Positions 20,581-41,380 of a stretch of 64,000 nt of DNA are shown piece after piece. Under the pieces are notes generated by a model. That model did no database searches. It was not told where the DNA came from and saw nothing but the letters and a program-made list of their open reading frames with translations. The stretch is from Lumbricus rubellus (Eukaryota; Annelida; Clitellata; Crassiclitellata; Lumbricidae). The DNA is taken from the NCBI GenBank assembly GCA_945859605.1, contig OX243822.1, positions 26,372,185 to 26,436,184 of the forward strand. The letters are read 5' to 3'. The translations under genes were made by a program, and so were the position numbers. Within the stretch, counting starts at the first letter, position 1; each line of letters starts with the position of its first letter.

Positions 20581-21367
20581 CACTGTGTCCGGTTAAAAAG
20601 TAGCCCCCACAAAAAAGTGTCATAACTCGGTCAAAACTTTTGGGATTTGTCTGAACTTTTTAACACAACAACAGTGACCATATTTACACGAGATTCCAAA
20701 GTCGTTTGCAAATATTCGCGAGTTTGTCAAATTTATGAACGTTTGCGTTGGAGCACCGACAAATTGAACTTTCCAACATGGAAAACCTGAAAGGAAGTGA
20801 AATTCAGCTATTATGGTGCCAAAAATGTGTTTATTGTTCTCGGACCGTAGACGTAGTAGGTTAATAGCTATACCGGGAGACACTCGGCTTCATATCCTGC
20901 AGCTGTAGCCGTCCAGCAGTCCAGACCTTTGATCCGGAGTACATGTACTGGAGGAGCGCGTTTTTCGTTCGCGCGTAGCCGCGTATTCATGACATCGATA
21001 ACCGTAGGGCGTAGGGTGCGTCTGTTTGAAGATTGGCAGTTGTTTAACCAGGTGATCATAGACAGGACCATCAAACAGTAGCGTCTAATCTACGGCCGTG
21101 TGTCCGTGAACAAGATGGACATTTTGAACAGCATATTTAGCTGAATTTCACTTCTTTTCAAGTTTTCCATGTTGGAAAGTTCAATTTGTCGGTGCTCCAA
21201 CGCAAACACTTATAAATTTGACAAACGCACGTGTATTTCTAATCGGTTTTAGAATCTCGTGTAAATATGACCGCTGTTGCTGTGTCTGAAATTTCAGACA
21301 AATCCCAAACGTTTTGACCGAGTTATGACACTTTTTTGTGGGGGCTACTTTTTAACCGGACACAGTG
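20581..21367. mobile_element. Mariner/Tc1-like MITE with about 260-bp inverted ends
   Basis: Begins CACTGTGTCCGGTTAAAAAG and ends CTTTTTAACCGGACACAGTG, with TA on both sides (20579-20580 and 21368-21369). The arms also share GTTTGCGTTGGAGCACCGAC with AAATTGAACTTTCCAACATGG (inverted at 21170-21215). The centre has no intact frame. Confidence 0.8.
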
Positions 21368-21369
21368 TA

Positions 21370-22479
21370 GTAGGAGCAACGTATGGAAATACGGGGCAAA
21401 GATCGTGGTCTGGTATTTGGATCGGGTCAAAGTTCGTTGTAATATAATTATAGATGCAGAACATGCCAAGGCTGGCATTGAAGGTTGGTATTTGGGACTT
21501 CGCACGGTTGAAAATTGGAGCAAAGTTTGGAAATGGAAGGATGGAGTGGAGTGATGGAAGAAACGCAAGCGGGATGATTGATGGTGATTGAGTGATGGAG
21601 AAAGAGGGGAGAGGAGGGAAAGAATGGACGGGGGAGTGATAGGTGGGTGGAAGAGGAAGGGAGAGATATGAGGGACTAACTGTAGACGCATAGAGAATGA
21701 AAGCGATGGAGTGAGATAAAAGTGACTGTGAAAGGTCGGGATGATAAATGAGAAATAGATAAACAACGATGGGAAGAGGTGGGATATACGTGCATGATAG
21801 ATCAGAATTAGGTGCGAGAGTTGGGTGGGATTTGCAATGAGATAATTCACAATCTATTGGAGTCTCAAACTGAAAGTATATTAATTAATAATGATTAATT
21901 AAGCTTTTAGGCTTCTGAGTGATGGAAGCAGGTTCATATCATATATACGGAGGAATAATCACAGCAAACGTCCAATGTTGCGTATGATCAATCCTAGTCC
22001 AGGGAACAAAAAAGATCGATACGATCAGCAGAACACAGTGAGCGAAATGAAGATGCAGATAACAGCTTTTTGCAATATTTTAGTTTGTCACCTTGTCACC
22101 TTGTGCCGTCAGTTTGAGGAACTCTTGCGACTGTCATGATCAGCCTTCTCCACTCCGTTCTGCTCTGCGTTGCATCCCTCAGTTGTTCAAGATTCATTCC
22201 TATTATAGTTTGAGACAGAGGTATATTTTGTAGCGTATCGTTGTTATTGTGAATATTCACACAAAATTCGAATTTGATCGGGATGCCCGACTCGGGCAGT
22301 TAGTTAGTCAGTCGCCAGAGGAGAAGTAGACTCTAGTTAGAAGGACAATGAGAAGTAGGCCGATAGCTATAATGAGCTTTGAGGCTTACAATAAGGAAGA
22401 GAAGTAGTAGGCTAGTTGAAGTTAAACGTCACTGTTATGCCTATATGATAACAAAGACCATTAGCGACCCCTCCTCCTT
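21370..22479. other. No gene seen; purine-rich GGA/GATGG tract 21540-21840
   Basis: Bases 21540-21840 are rich in GATGGAG and GAGGGA and give long pyrimidine-type frames on the minus strand that are not genes. Nothing else recognised. Confidence 0.5.
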
Positions 22480-23445
22480 TATCAGGACTTGGCACTGGCA
22501 CTGGTAGAGTGCAACCAGTGCATGACGGAGTTAAGGATCAAAAGGGGTTCGAAATTTGGCAAAAAATGCTGTTCGATTCCATTCTTTAGCGCCATTAAAT
22601 CTCAAGTTTACGTGGATGGGCTCTGTAATCTGCTTGACCTCTCTGCTGAATTTCCAAACTGTACTTTATCCACCTCGGTCCGAGACCTTGGCATTGTACT
22701 GGACCAGACATTTACTTTTGTGCCTCACCTCAATCGTCTCAGTCGCTCTTGTTTCTATCAGCTGTGCCAGCTTCGCACTGTCGCTCGCTCTATCTCAACT
22801 GGCGCTGCAACTACGCTTGTACATTCCTTTGTCTCAGCTCGTCTCGACTATTTTCTATCCCTTTGTGCTGGTCTACCACTATGCCATCTGGTCGGCTATC
22901 TTCTCTTGCCCGCATTCTATGCGTTGCATCACGCCTTATTGGTAAAATGCCCAAATTTAGTCACGTTTCAAATTACATGCTGGATGCTCTGCGCTGGCTC
23001 CCTGTCCGTCAGCGCATTGAACACACAGCTCTTCCTTGGTATGGCGATGCCAGCTAGGTCTTGATCCAACTTAGCCTACCTAGTACCTACTTGATCTTTG
23101 TCGGCTTGACAATGTGTCGGGTACTTGAACTGGTCGATCCCTGTATACGCTCGGCTGATAGGGAAGTGCTCTTGGTTCCGTTTGTTTGTACCTCCATCAT
23201 GCAGAGTCGTGCTTTTTCTGTGGTTGGCCCAGTGGTATAGAATGGCCTCCCTCTTGAGCTGCGCCAGTTTCCTAGATCACTCTCGAACACACACTATAAG
23301 CACTTGAAAACATTTTTGGACGTGTTGGAGTCGGGAGCATCACTGAGTGGTTTCCTTGAAGAGGTGCTATATAAATGCTTGAGTGAATGAATGAATGAAT
23401 GAATGAAAGAAAGAAAGAATGAATGAATGAATGAATTAATTAATT
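22480..23445 (+). pseudogene. LINE 3' fragment (RT C-terminal part and tail)
   Basis: Broken frames give STSVRDLGIVLDQTFTFVPH, then CFYQLCQLRTVARS...LVHSFVSARLDY, then after a shift RLIGKMPKFSHVSNYMLDAL and LRWLPVRQRIEHTA. This is the same order as in the LINE at 39205-40680. The 3' end is TATATAAATGCTTGAGTGAA followed by a TGAA repeat, a typical LINE tail. Confidence 0.75.
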
Positions 23446-24914
23446 AATGACAACCTATGACGTGCACTACTTCCTCGAGGTTCAACCAAATCGCTTCATA
23501 CTTGGTGATCTTAACCTTTACCACTCCTGTGTCCGCTCTCACCAGACAAATTTGGGCTGATTAATTATGAATCTGAGGGGTAAGGGTTAGACCGTTAGAG
23601 ACTAAGACTTAGAGTGTGGAAGAGGAAGTAAGGAAAAACTAGTGGCTGAAAATATATGTCGCAGTCGCCGCTGATAAAAAGGTGTTATACTGTTAAAAAT
23701 AAACATGTAATAAGGGTTCCACGTTTTAAAACGCAATTTCTGCGTAGCGAGAATTGAATGCCCCCTAAATACCTTTATCGGCTATCCCCAATCTATCCAC
23801 GCACTTTATGGCTAGCATCCAGTTTTGGAAATGTGTTCACATTTAATGTAGGCTAATAGTAGCCTAGGCCTGTATGGAAATTGTAGTTACCGTGCTGTCG
23901 CTCTCGTAATAAGGGGCCTATTTAGATTACAAGAAAATTAAAACAAGTAAGCATACACACTGCTTCATAATTTAATTGTCTCTGAAGGTTCAACAATGAG
24001 TGGAACACTTCTGTCATAAACCCGATGATAGCCGCATAATCCCGCATTATGTGGATGGGGATCGTTGGATCGATGGATCCGATTTGACCAGGGTCTATGA
24101 CAACTACAGAGGTCGTTACCCTGGACAGAAATTTGCTTGGCATATTACATCACTTTAAGTTTATAAGTCATTGGTCAAATTAGGCTGAATCACGTGACGA
24201 GTAATACGTTCGAGAAAGGTTATAAAGGCTCCAAATTAGTTTCAGAATGGCAGATTGGCCTAATTGTAGAGTCACGTAAAAGAACCAATTATAATACTTA
24301 ATCATTTGATATTTAGCTTAGACCGAGGCCTACCAAATTAATGCTGATTGAAAGGTCTCACTGATAAAGGTCGCAGCGATCTTAATCAAGATGTCGCTAG
24401 GCCTATTTCGATTGTTTGGTTTGTGAAAAAGTTCGAATAAAAAGACAAAGCAAACTGATAGGTTAACTCAGTATAATGTATATTATCTCTAGTTACCGTT
24501 ATAAAACTCACTGAGGTAACATTTAACGAAGGCCGTCAATACTCCAGCGGAAATGGCTGTAGTGCTTATTACAAATGATCATAAAGCATCAAAATCCAAG
24601 CGCTGAGTAAGAAAACGTACCTTTTGAGAGAAAGTGCATAAAAAGACAGGAATTTATATAAACACAATGAAGTTTATGCGACCAATTAATTTATCAAGCA
24701 AGTAAGTAAGTAGATAAGTAAGTAAGTAGGTAAGTAAGTTACTTAGTTAATTAATTGCCGCTGATTACCTTAATTACTTCATGCCGATAATATGTAGCTG
24801 GTCGAAATTAAATTGAACAACATATCCACATGTTAATTTAAAGTATAATTTTTAAACCAAAATACCAAAATGCAGAACTTGAGTCTGCTGTGTTTGTATA
24901 GCATACACAATCAC
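23446..24914. other. No gene seen; dispersed repeat near 24060-24160
   Basis: Bases 24088-24160 (TTTGACCAGGGTCTATGACA...TTACCCTGG) are close to 47520-47590, so this is an interspersed repeat. A (AAGT)n stretch is at about 24695-24742. No frame supported. Confidence 0.4.
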
Positions 24915-25445
24915 TTGTAGTCCGAGCTCTTAGCGTTGAAAAACATCACAATTGTGCATTTAGGTGCTACAAGCGTAATTTTTTCTGGACTTCGTAGAAG
25001 AACTAATTTAAAAATTAATCTGATATAGTGCCAGTTAAAGCGAATTTTATAAGTATTTTTAAAAAGCAATTTTAAAATGGACATAAGTGGGCTAAGTTTG
25101 GGCTTGTTTTGGCAAGCTACGTTAACAACCCACGTTAACTACATGCGGGAGAGCTTATTTTCGTAATGGTTTGGGATTGTAAACACGCATATGAATGCTT
25201 ATTTTCTGTTAAATAAGTACAAATATTTGTGTTGATGTAAAAATAATAATAAGACAATGTTTGAAAAGTTGAATGCAGGTTTCAGTACCAATAATATTGC
25301 AAATTTAACTTTTATACTTGGTATCTAATTTTCGCTGTGATCGTTCATAACTTATGTTGCGCTTTTTGTTTTATTTACATTAATACCTGTGACAGATTTG
25401 TTTTAATTAGCTGTGTGGCAATGCTAGATGTTTTAAGTGAAAGTG

Positions 25446-26016
25446 GGTAATCCCGAAGACTGCGTACCTGTAAGCTTATACATACAGAACAATATGGTTG
25501 ACAACGACTTAGCTAAAATAGAGCGCTGCGACATACAGCCGAATCGCAGGATACAATGCGCTCAGTAAGTAGGTAATCAGCGCGAGATCTAAGTAAAACG
25601 GTCAGGTTAATAAACTTATAGGTAATCCCGAAGACTGCATGCCCGTACTCCAAACAATATGGTTGCCAACGATTTAAATAAATATATAGCATAGATTAAT
25701 TTAGATTCTATTTCACATGGCATTCAAGGGCTTATTTCTATTAAGTCGGTAGCTTTATCGTAGCTATATCGTTAGTATTGCATGTTGGGATGCAGTCGAT
25801 AGGTGGCTGCGCTCTATTTTAGTGGAATCGTCGACAACCATATTGTTTGGAGTACGGGCATGCAGTCTTTGGGATTACCAACTTATAAATGAGGGAAAAT
25901 ATGCAGTAGTTACGTGTCAATTTAAACTTCCAGGCTAATGCGGCAGCACTCTATTTTAGCGATTTATTGGGCGGCCATACTCTGTATGGACAGGCACACA
26001 GTCTTCGGGATTACCT
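25446..26016. mobile_element. Nested double inverted repeat, GGTAATCCCGAAGACTG ends
   Basis: Four copies of GGTAATCCCGAAGACTGC..GCC(C)GTAC: plus-sense at 25446 and 25621, minus-sense ending at 25881 and 26016. The inner pair (25621-25675 and 25830-25881, with CAAACAATATGGTTGCCAAC) forms a near-perfect hairpin inside the outer pair. No coding content. Confidence 0.65.
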
Positions 26017-26334
26017 GAAAGTGTTCTTGTTTGGTCAACAATTAGTTTGTCCACCAGTTTTTCCATGTAACCTTTTCACTATTGCAGCTGCTGATAACAT
26101 TGATCACAATCCAGGCTCATCTACTGCTAGAACCAGCTAGATCCTCATTTCATGGCATTAGCATTATCATTATTTCAGTTTCCAAGCCTAAACTTCAGTG
26201 GTTTGGAATGCATTGACATCTCCTCTAGCCTCTATCATGCACAGTCAGCTAAATGAGTCTCCTTTGCCATTTGCAGCACATTTACTCTTGTATTGTTTGA
26301 CCAATGTTCCAGCAATGCAGTGATTTGTCATTGC

Positions 26335-27110
26335 ATGGTAGTCGTTAGGGCTGCTGTGGTACACTTAAATTCAGGTCAGATCCCAGTTTTCACTTTTGAT
26401 CAACCTCTCTGTGCACTGGCAAAACAAATTCAGTAGCACTCGTCAGCAGAATTTGGAGAAAATCAGTTTGATTCTGATGGGTGAGCTCCACTTGGAAATG
26501 GATGTAATGAAGACACTAGATCACTGGTTAGTCTGGGTTCGGGTCATATTCCAATCTGACATTGCACCTTCAGGCATAACTGAATCTTTCATGTATGCAT
26601 CTCATGTAAAGCGCTCAAGATATGCAGTTTCTGCATGAACTTTATATAACTTGGAGTCTTACAGAAGCGTGCCTATTTGCTTTCAATTGATGACATATCA
26701 CAGAATGAGATCCAAAGCTTTGATAATTGGTGTTATGAAGAAAGTTTCTGTATCAGACCAGCTCTAAACTGGAATATAGCCTCAAAACTTGAATTATTGC
26801 TTTTTCGATTTGTTCAATCAATTAGGCAGAGATATTTCTTAATGTTTGTGGAGGCAGTGAAAGATGTTGTGCCTTGGTTTTTTGCTTTGGACCATACGCA
26901 TTATGCGAGATGGGTAACAGTTCATCTGCATAACATGTTAACAATTTCTAGCAGTCACCCAAAAACCGCATCTGAGTTTCAACATGGCAGATTTACAATT
27001 TAAAAAAAAACAACCATAGATTTTTCGCTATTGCAATTGATCAAGCTCATGAACAGCTATAATATGCTGTCATAAAAGGTGATGGTGAACTGCAATGTCA
27101 ACTGTAAGCC
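26335..27110 (+). pseudogene. Broken gene of a repeat-associated uncharacterised protein family
   Basis: Successive frames on the plus strand give RAAVVHLNSGQIPVFTFDQPL, then MGELHLEMDVMKTLDHWL with SFMYASHVKRSRYAVSA. These are followed by FVQSIRQRYFLMFVEAV and FALDHTHYARWVTVHLHNM, then FAIAIDQAHEQ. I recall this order of motifs (FDQPL, GLH-EM, SHVTRTR-like, ALDHTNYARW, DQAHEQ) from large uncharacterised protein families in invertebrate genomes; I cannot name a function. At least two frameshifts and stops (e.g. TAA after 27000) break it here. Since it lies between the inverted ends at 24915 and 28320, it may be that element's own protein. The conserved acidic and histidine positions could be catalytic, but this is inference. 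Confidence 0.5.
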
Positions 27111-27284
27111 TAAGAGACTCTATAGTGTTTCTACATTTACTTTGTGTTGATTTCCTGTTCATTTACCGGTAGGCCTACTTCAGTCTGTTCATGAATTACA
27201 TTGTAGTCTTATAAAGTAATGTGAAATACAAATAAAATATGTAAATATATTATTACAATTACAGCATTGTTATAACCATGGGTC

Positions 27285-28125
27285 TTGTGGTATGTTATTC
27301 TACTGATATTCCTACACCTACCCTGAAAAGTTCAGATTCATATGAACTATTTCCATGTCACTTTGGAAAATGGCGGACATTTTGGACGCCATCTTGTTTT
27401 TGAGACAGGGCTCCAGAGGGATCCTTTTGCACTTTTTGGATGTTATTCCTCTCATATTCCTGCACCTACCCTGAAAAATTCAGATTCATAGGAGTTACTT
27501 CCAATTCATAATCAACATATTGGAAAATGACGGCCATTTTGGACGCCATCTTGGTTTTTGGAAAGGGATCTTTTGGCACTTTTGAGATAATATTCCACTC
27601 ATATTCCTGCACCTACCCTGAAAATTTCAGATTCATACGAGCTATTTCCAGGTCATAATCAACATACTGGAAAATGACGGCCATTTTGGACGCCATCTTG
27701 GTTTTTGGTCAGAGCTGCAGAGGGATCTTTTGGCACTTTTGGGATAATATTCCACTCGTATTCCTGCACCTACCCTGAAAAATTCAGATTCATACGAGCT
27801 ATTTCCAGGTCATAATCAACATACTGGAAAATGACGGCCATTTTGGACGCCATCTTGGTTTTTGGTCAGAGCTGCAGAGGGATCTTTTGGCACTTTTGGG
27901 ATAATATTCCACTCATATTCCTGCACCTTCCCTGAAAAATTCAGATTCGTACGAGCTATTTCCAGGTCATAATCAATTATTTTGGAAAATGATGGCCATT
28001 TTGGACGCCATCTTGCTTTTGAGAAAAAGTTCTAGGGGAAATCGTTTAGGACTTTTGACATGTTATTCCCCTCATATTTCTACACCTATCCTGAAAATTT
28101 CAACTTATTACGAGCATTTTCAGCA
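27285..28125. repeat. Array of six diverged 147-159-bp units
   Basis: TTCCTGCACCTACCCTGAAAA recurs at about 27311, 27459, 27606, 27763, 27920 and 28079. Each unit also has TTTTGGACGCCATCTTG and GAGCTATTTCCAGGTCATAA. Middle units are more alike than outer ones. No frame spans the array. Confidence 0.85.
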
Positions 28126-28320
28126 TTTTGAGCTAATACTCCTGGAATACATCTAGTGGAAAAAAACTGGAAAAAACTGGAAATTTTTTCCACGTTTTTC
28201 CAACTGGCACTATATCACATTTTTCTTAGAATTTCTTCCTGAACTCAAAAATATCAATTTTTTGCTTGTAGCACCAAAATGCACAATGTTACGCTAACAT
28301 CCCGGACTATTGTTAATGTG

Positions 28321-30098
28321 TAGGCCTATAGGCCTATAATTCGCATCTGAAATACTCAGATTAAAACCATCTGCACGCTTCCTCGAATGGTGCTTGACCT
28401 GGTAATTTTCAATTTCAGGTATTATACTAAATTTGTGTGTGTAGTAGACGAGTTAATCTCTAAAAACGTTCTTGCTATTATAGATCTAAAATACAACTTT
28501 ATAATACAGAGAAGTTAAAGGCACACTCGACAATATTAACTGCAGACTTTATGCTCGTTGTATATGCAAAAGTTGAAGTCACTGTTATGCAGCTCTGTCG
28601 ACAAGAAACTGTAAAAAGCAGCATATTTTAGTTGACATCCTACAGAAGCAACTTACTTTCTAAAACTTATGTTTTAAGAGCAAATAGATTTCCTAAAAAT
28701 TTCATGGAAAATGCTTGTTTTATGATATTCTCAAAATTATGAGGCGCTACTTAAAAACTAAGCACAGGTCATGATTCTAAGCGTAGCCTAAACTTCAAAT
28801 TCCTAAAGCGTTAATATAAAAGCGAAGCGCTGAGCACCAGCTTATTCACGAGCGCTGCGTCGAGTCTAGTGGTTTTCCAGAGATGGTCAAGGCAAGAGTT
28901 GCAAGTCAAGTTGTAAACTTCATCTGACTTACTTCAGAAAAAAATGCTCTTGGGGTGATAGGTAGATGTGCGTTTGGCAGATGTTGGTAGGCGAGCTGCG
29001 ATATTGGTGGAGAAAATCTGGCAAACATGTTCCTAAAAATTCATTTCCATAGTTGAGGCGTAAGCAGTGTGAGAATTGTGGAAAAAAAACAACTGGGAGT
29101 GGACTATGATCCGATTGGAATTTGGTTGTGAAAGCAGACTTTATTATGAGGCTCTTAGAAAGACTGGGGGTTGAAACCCAAAAGCCCCAAAATTCTCCTT
29201 ATGGGCGTAGGCAATGCATGCTATGCAATTTGCTGTACAAAATATGAACAACTGTAAAGAGACAAGCAAAAATAACAAAGAAATACATTTAAAACCACAC
29301 GCATGCTCAAACCACGCAAAAATTACTCTAAAACCTTAGCACAAACAAATTATTTTAAACCGCTGTAAATGCACAGCCCATTGGGTAGCAACGTCCAGTC
29401 TGAGAACGTTGATTGGCCGTTTAAATTTTTTCGGCACGCTCCGTTCGTTGGAAGGCTCTGATTGGTTACTGCTGTGTAAGATACGCCCATTTCAAGTAGG
29501 AGATCAAAATAGTATGGCGTTCAAAAACCACTGCCCATTTCAAGTAGGAGATCAAAATAGTATGGCGTTCAAAAACCACTGCCATGTCCGTGTTCAGTTT
29601 TTCGAGCGGCCAGCAATATGTATCAATCAACTTAAAAAACCTTCCCTCCATTCGTTCCCCAGGAAACAAAACTCTCAATCAGATACACGATATCATATTC
29701 CGTGATACGCCACCTTTCCTTCGCTTCTCTGAAGTTCTCTCACAACTCAAGTTCCCGGATTTTCCCCCAACTGTTCCTTTTCATTTTTTAACTTTCAACA
29801 GGTCTGCTCACATGTGCTCCGACAGCGGCCTAGCGAGATCAACCAGACAGACATTTTCCTCGTATTTTCCTCTCAACTCATCTGTTCGCCATTCCCAACT
29901 ACCTGTCAGTGTCTCTTACTCTGCCTATCTCTCTGTGTACCCGTCTCTTTCCTTCTCATCCATCGTTACCTCCATAATTCTTCATTTCAACAGTGTATAA
30001 TAATAAAACCATATATTCCGACCGGGGCGCAGAACCTCCAGCCCCTCCCTTAGCTACGCCGCCGACTCCCAACCTCCCGTCTCTCCCCTACCTCCTGA
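28321..30098. other. No gene seen; 48-bp duplication at 29487-29583
   Basis: CCCATTTCAAGTAGGAGATC... is duplicated directly as two 48-bp copies (29487-29534 and 29535-29582). Bases 29690-30000 are pyrimidine-rich. The last few hundred bases should include the 3' UTR of the claudin-like gene on the minus strand. Confidence 0.5.
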
Positions 30099-38391
<8,293 letters not shown>

Positions 38392-39204
38392 TCTGTGAAG
38401 TTACTGTCAGTATCCGGAAAACTGTAAGTATCTGCTATATAAGACTCCTAGAGAGTAGAGTACTTGCTTACCTATAATTCACGCTCTATTACTCGGAGTA
38501 AGACGAGTTCCTACGATATAAAGTACTTGCGAGCCGAGTACTTGCATCTATCTCGATGTCGGTGGTCGCGTCTTGTCAGTTTTAGTACAGGTACTGTAAC
38601 GGGACAAGTACACTGGTATACTAAGTCCGACACGACACACCTAGATTGATATAGCGTCAGACTTATGCTAGTATCGAATGGACACCGAACCAGGCTGACA
38701 GTTTCGCGTCACATCCGACGTAAGTTAGTCGTCCAATTCTTCTTCTTCTTATTGTTCTTTTGATTTCTCTTTTCGACGTTGGTGGTCCTCAGATCGAGAG
38801 AACGACAGAATGAATATGATGGACGAGTGAACCGCTTCAACCAGCTCTACATCAGCAGCTGGGATGAAGTGATGCGGGTTTTGCAGCAGCAGCCGAGAAG
38901 AGGATGCTCTGCGTTCAAAACCATCGCTGCGATGGCTTGTATAAATCGTAGCAGTAGATGCATAACTCGGTACGGTATACCAATGGCCTTCTGTACAATA
39001 ACAATTGAACGGTAACCTCAGTGTGCTTGTACATGTATGTGTGCACCAGAATAGTGTGCTTTTTGACACAAACTGTGCAAATTATTCGTCTGGATTTTGC
39101 AGTGTAGTATATTCTTGAGGATTTTAGACCTTGATATTCGATCCCTGATATAAATTATTTTCTTTGGAAATCAGTGGCATCCGTAAGGGATATCTACAGG
39201 TCCT
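38392..39204. other. 5' flank of the claudin-like gene; no gene seen
   Basis: I see no clear promoter motif or coding frame. Short frames here have no family resemblance. Confidence 0.4.
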
Positions 39205-40680
39205 CTATAAGTACAAAGCCTAACCTTGACACCAACCTTTGCCAAAATTATCGGCCTATCTCAAATCTATCCTTTCTTTCTAAGACACTGGAACGTCTTG
39301 TCTCTCTACAGTTTCTACCTTACCTTGAGCAATCTGGTCTCCTTCCTGCAAATCAATCTGGTTTTAGGGCTCATCATTCCACCGAGACAGCTCTCCTTTC
39401 TCTATTATCTGAAATCTATTCTGCTATTGATAAGTCTGAGGTCACTCTTTTGGCCCTCTATGACGTCTCTTCAGCTTTTGACATGGTCGATCACGATATC
39501 CTACTCAAGCGTCTTGAAACCTCCTATGGTGTTAAGGATGTTCCCCTATCTTGGTTCCAGTCGTACCTTTCTGAAAGAACTCAAATGATTATATCTGGTG
39601 ACTCTCGAACCCAATGGGTTCATGTTAATCTGGGTGTTCCTCAAGGTTCTGTTCTTGGACCTCTTCTATTTATTCTTTACACGGCTGACATCTCTTCTCT
39701 TTTTCGGATTTGTAGTGCTGCTGGCCATCTATTTGCTGATGATGTTCAGGCTTTTGTCCATGGTCCCTCATCTTCCCAGCTGCTGTTAGTCGCGCTTATT
39801 GAATCCCTTACTAATCATCTCCACTCATGGATGTCTTCTAATCGCCTTTCACTCAATACTTCAAAGACTCAATTCATCTGGCTAGGTACTCCCCAGCAGC
39901 TCCAGAAGCTTAATTTCATTCTGCTCTCTGAAAAATTCCCGCTGTTTTCCTTCTCTTCAAGTGTGCGGGATCTGGGTGTTGTACTTGATAGCTCACTTAC
40001 CTTTACTGAGCATATTTCCAATGTTACACGCTCGTCTTATTTTCATTTAAGACGTCTCAGAGTCATTCGTCGCTCTGTCTCCTCCTCCATATTCACTACC
40101 TTAATTCATGCTTTTATATGTTCACGAATTGACTATTGCAATGCTCTCCTCGTTGGTCTTCCTAAAGTTCGTCTTTCACCGATTCAGTCGGTTCTCAACT
40201 CAGCTGCTAGATTGATTGCCCGCCTTCCCAAGTACTCTCACATTTCTGCCTTTATGTTTCATGAACTTCACTGGCTTCCTCTCTGTGCTCGCACACAATT
40301 TAAGATCCTCACTCTGATCATTAAGGCTCAACGGGGTCTTGCCCCAAAATATCTGACTAATATTTTACTTTGTCCTCACTCGGCTTCCTCCCACCGTCCA
40401 CTTCGCTCATCCACCAGATTTGACCTCTTGGTTCCTCGGTCTAGAACTGCTATGGCTCAGTCTCGATCATTTGTCTCAATTGGTCCTTCTCTTTGGAATG
40501 CCCTTTCTCCTTCTGTTCGCTCTACACTTCTCTCTGGTAGTCTCTCCTCTGCTTTGTCTCTTCTCAAAACTTGTTTCTTCTCGAGGGGCCTTGCGCACTG
40601 GGAGCGCCTCTGAACGGTTCACCCTACTAGAGGCGCTTTATAAATGTTTAAATACAATACAATACAATACATTGTTCTAC
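39205..40680 (+). mobile_element. 5'-truncated LINE (jockey/CR1-like) with open reverse transcriptase
   Basis: A frame open from about 39135 and recognisably LINE from KPNLDTNLCQNYRPISNL (about 39214) runs to TGA 40611-40613. RT motifs are in order: YRPISNLSFLSKTLER, QSGFRAHHSTETALL, LALYDVSSAFDMVDH (first Asp), GVPQGSVLGPLLF, FADDVQ (catalytic loop), LSLNTSKTQF, then a C-terminal LHWLPL and FVSIGPSLWNAL region. The endonuclease and ORF1 are missing, so it is a truncated copy, yet the RT has no stop over more than 460 codons. The 3' end is GCGCTTTATAAATG with an (AATAC)n tail to about 40670. It could not move alone. Confidence 0.85.
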
Positions 40681-40682
40681 TT

Positions 40683-41380
40683 TGGACCCCATAATTATAT
40701 CTCTGTCGGCTTCACGTGGTGCTCTATGGATCCATAATTTTGTATGGTTCCATTGTGGCTCCATTATTGTCCTTTATTGGTTCCATATTGGTTCTTCATG
40801 TGGTCGATATTGGCCCTCTATGGGCTATCATTATGTCCTTCGTGGAATCCATAATAATAGGTCCTCCCTGGGCTTCATATTGGTCCTCTTTGGGCTCCAT
40901 ATACATGTAGGTCCTCAATGGGCTCCATATAGGTCATTCATGGCATCCATAATAGGTCCTCTCTGGCATCCATATTAGTTCTCTTTGGACTTCATATAGG
41001 TCCTCCGTAGGATTCACGATTATAGGTTCTCCGTGGATCCATATTGGTCCTTTATAGGATCAATATTCGTCCTCTATACTAATCACCCTTACATTTTGAC
41101 CATGACTTTCACAACAGGAAAAATAGCCGGAGTGGTGGAACAGATGGTAAACGTGATCAGCTGGCAGCTATTTAAAGAGCCTGTATTCACGTTTTAAAGG
41201 TATCTAAATTCTGCATGTATACCTAAGACACCAATTTAAGTTTATTACACTCTATAGGATCAATATTGGTTCTCTGTAGGATCAATATTGGTCCTCGATA
41301 GGATCAATATTGGTCTTCTATGGGATCAATATTGGTCCTCTATGGGATTCCTATATATAGGTCCTTCATGGGCTCAATAT
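40683..41380. repeat. GGTCCTCTATGGGATCAATATT-type minisatellite, interrupted
   Basis: Units of 16-32 bp such as ATATTGGTCCTCTATGGG recur through the interval. A unique 175-bp segment (about 41078-41255) interrupts the array. The frames are by-products. Confidence 0.75.

Larger units (their letters stand above)
24915..28320 (+). mobile_element. 3.4-kb DNA element with about 120-bp inverted ends, unknown superfamily
   Basis: The left end (24918 on: TAGTCCGAGCTCTTAGCG...GTGCATTTAGGTGCTACAAG) and the inverted right end (CTTGTAGCACCAAAATGCAC...CGCTAACATCCCGGACTA, 28264-28311) match. The match continues inward to TATAGTGCCAGTT (25025) and AACTGGCACTATATCA (28202). The outer flanks share TTG, a possible 3-bp duplication. 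Inside are a nested inverted repeat, a protein remnant (26335-27110) and a 150-bp array. Confidence 0.6.
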
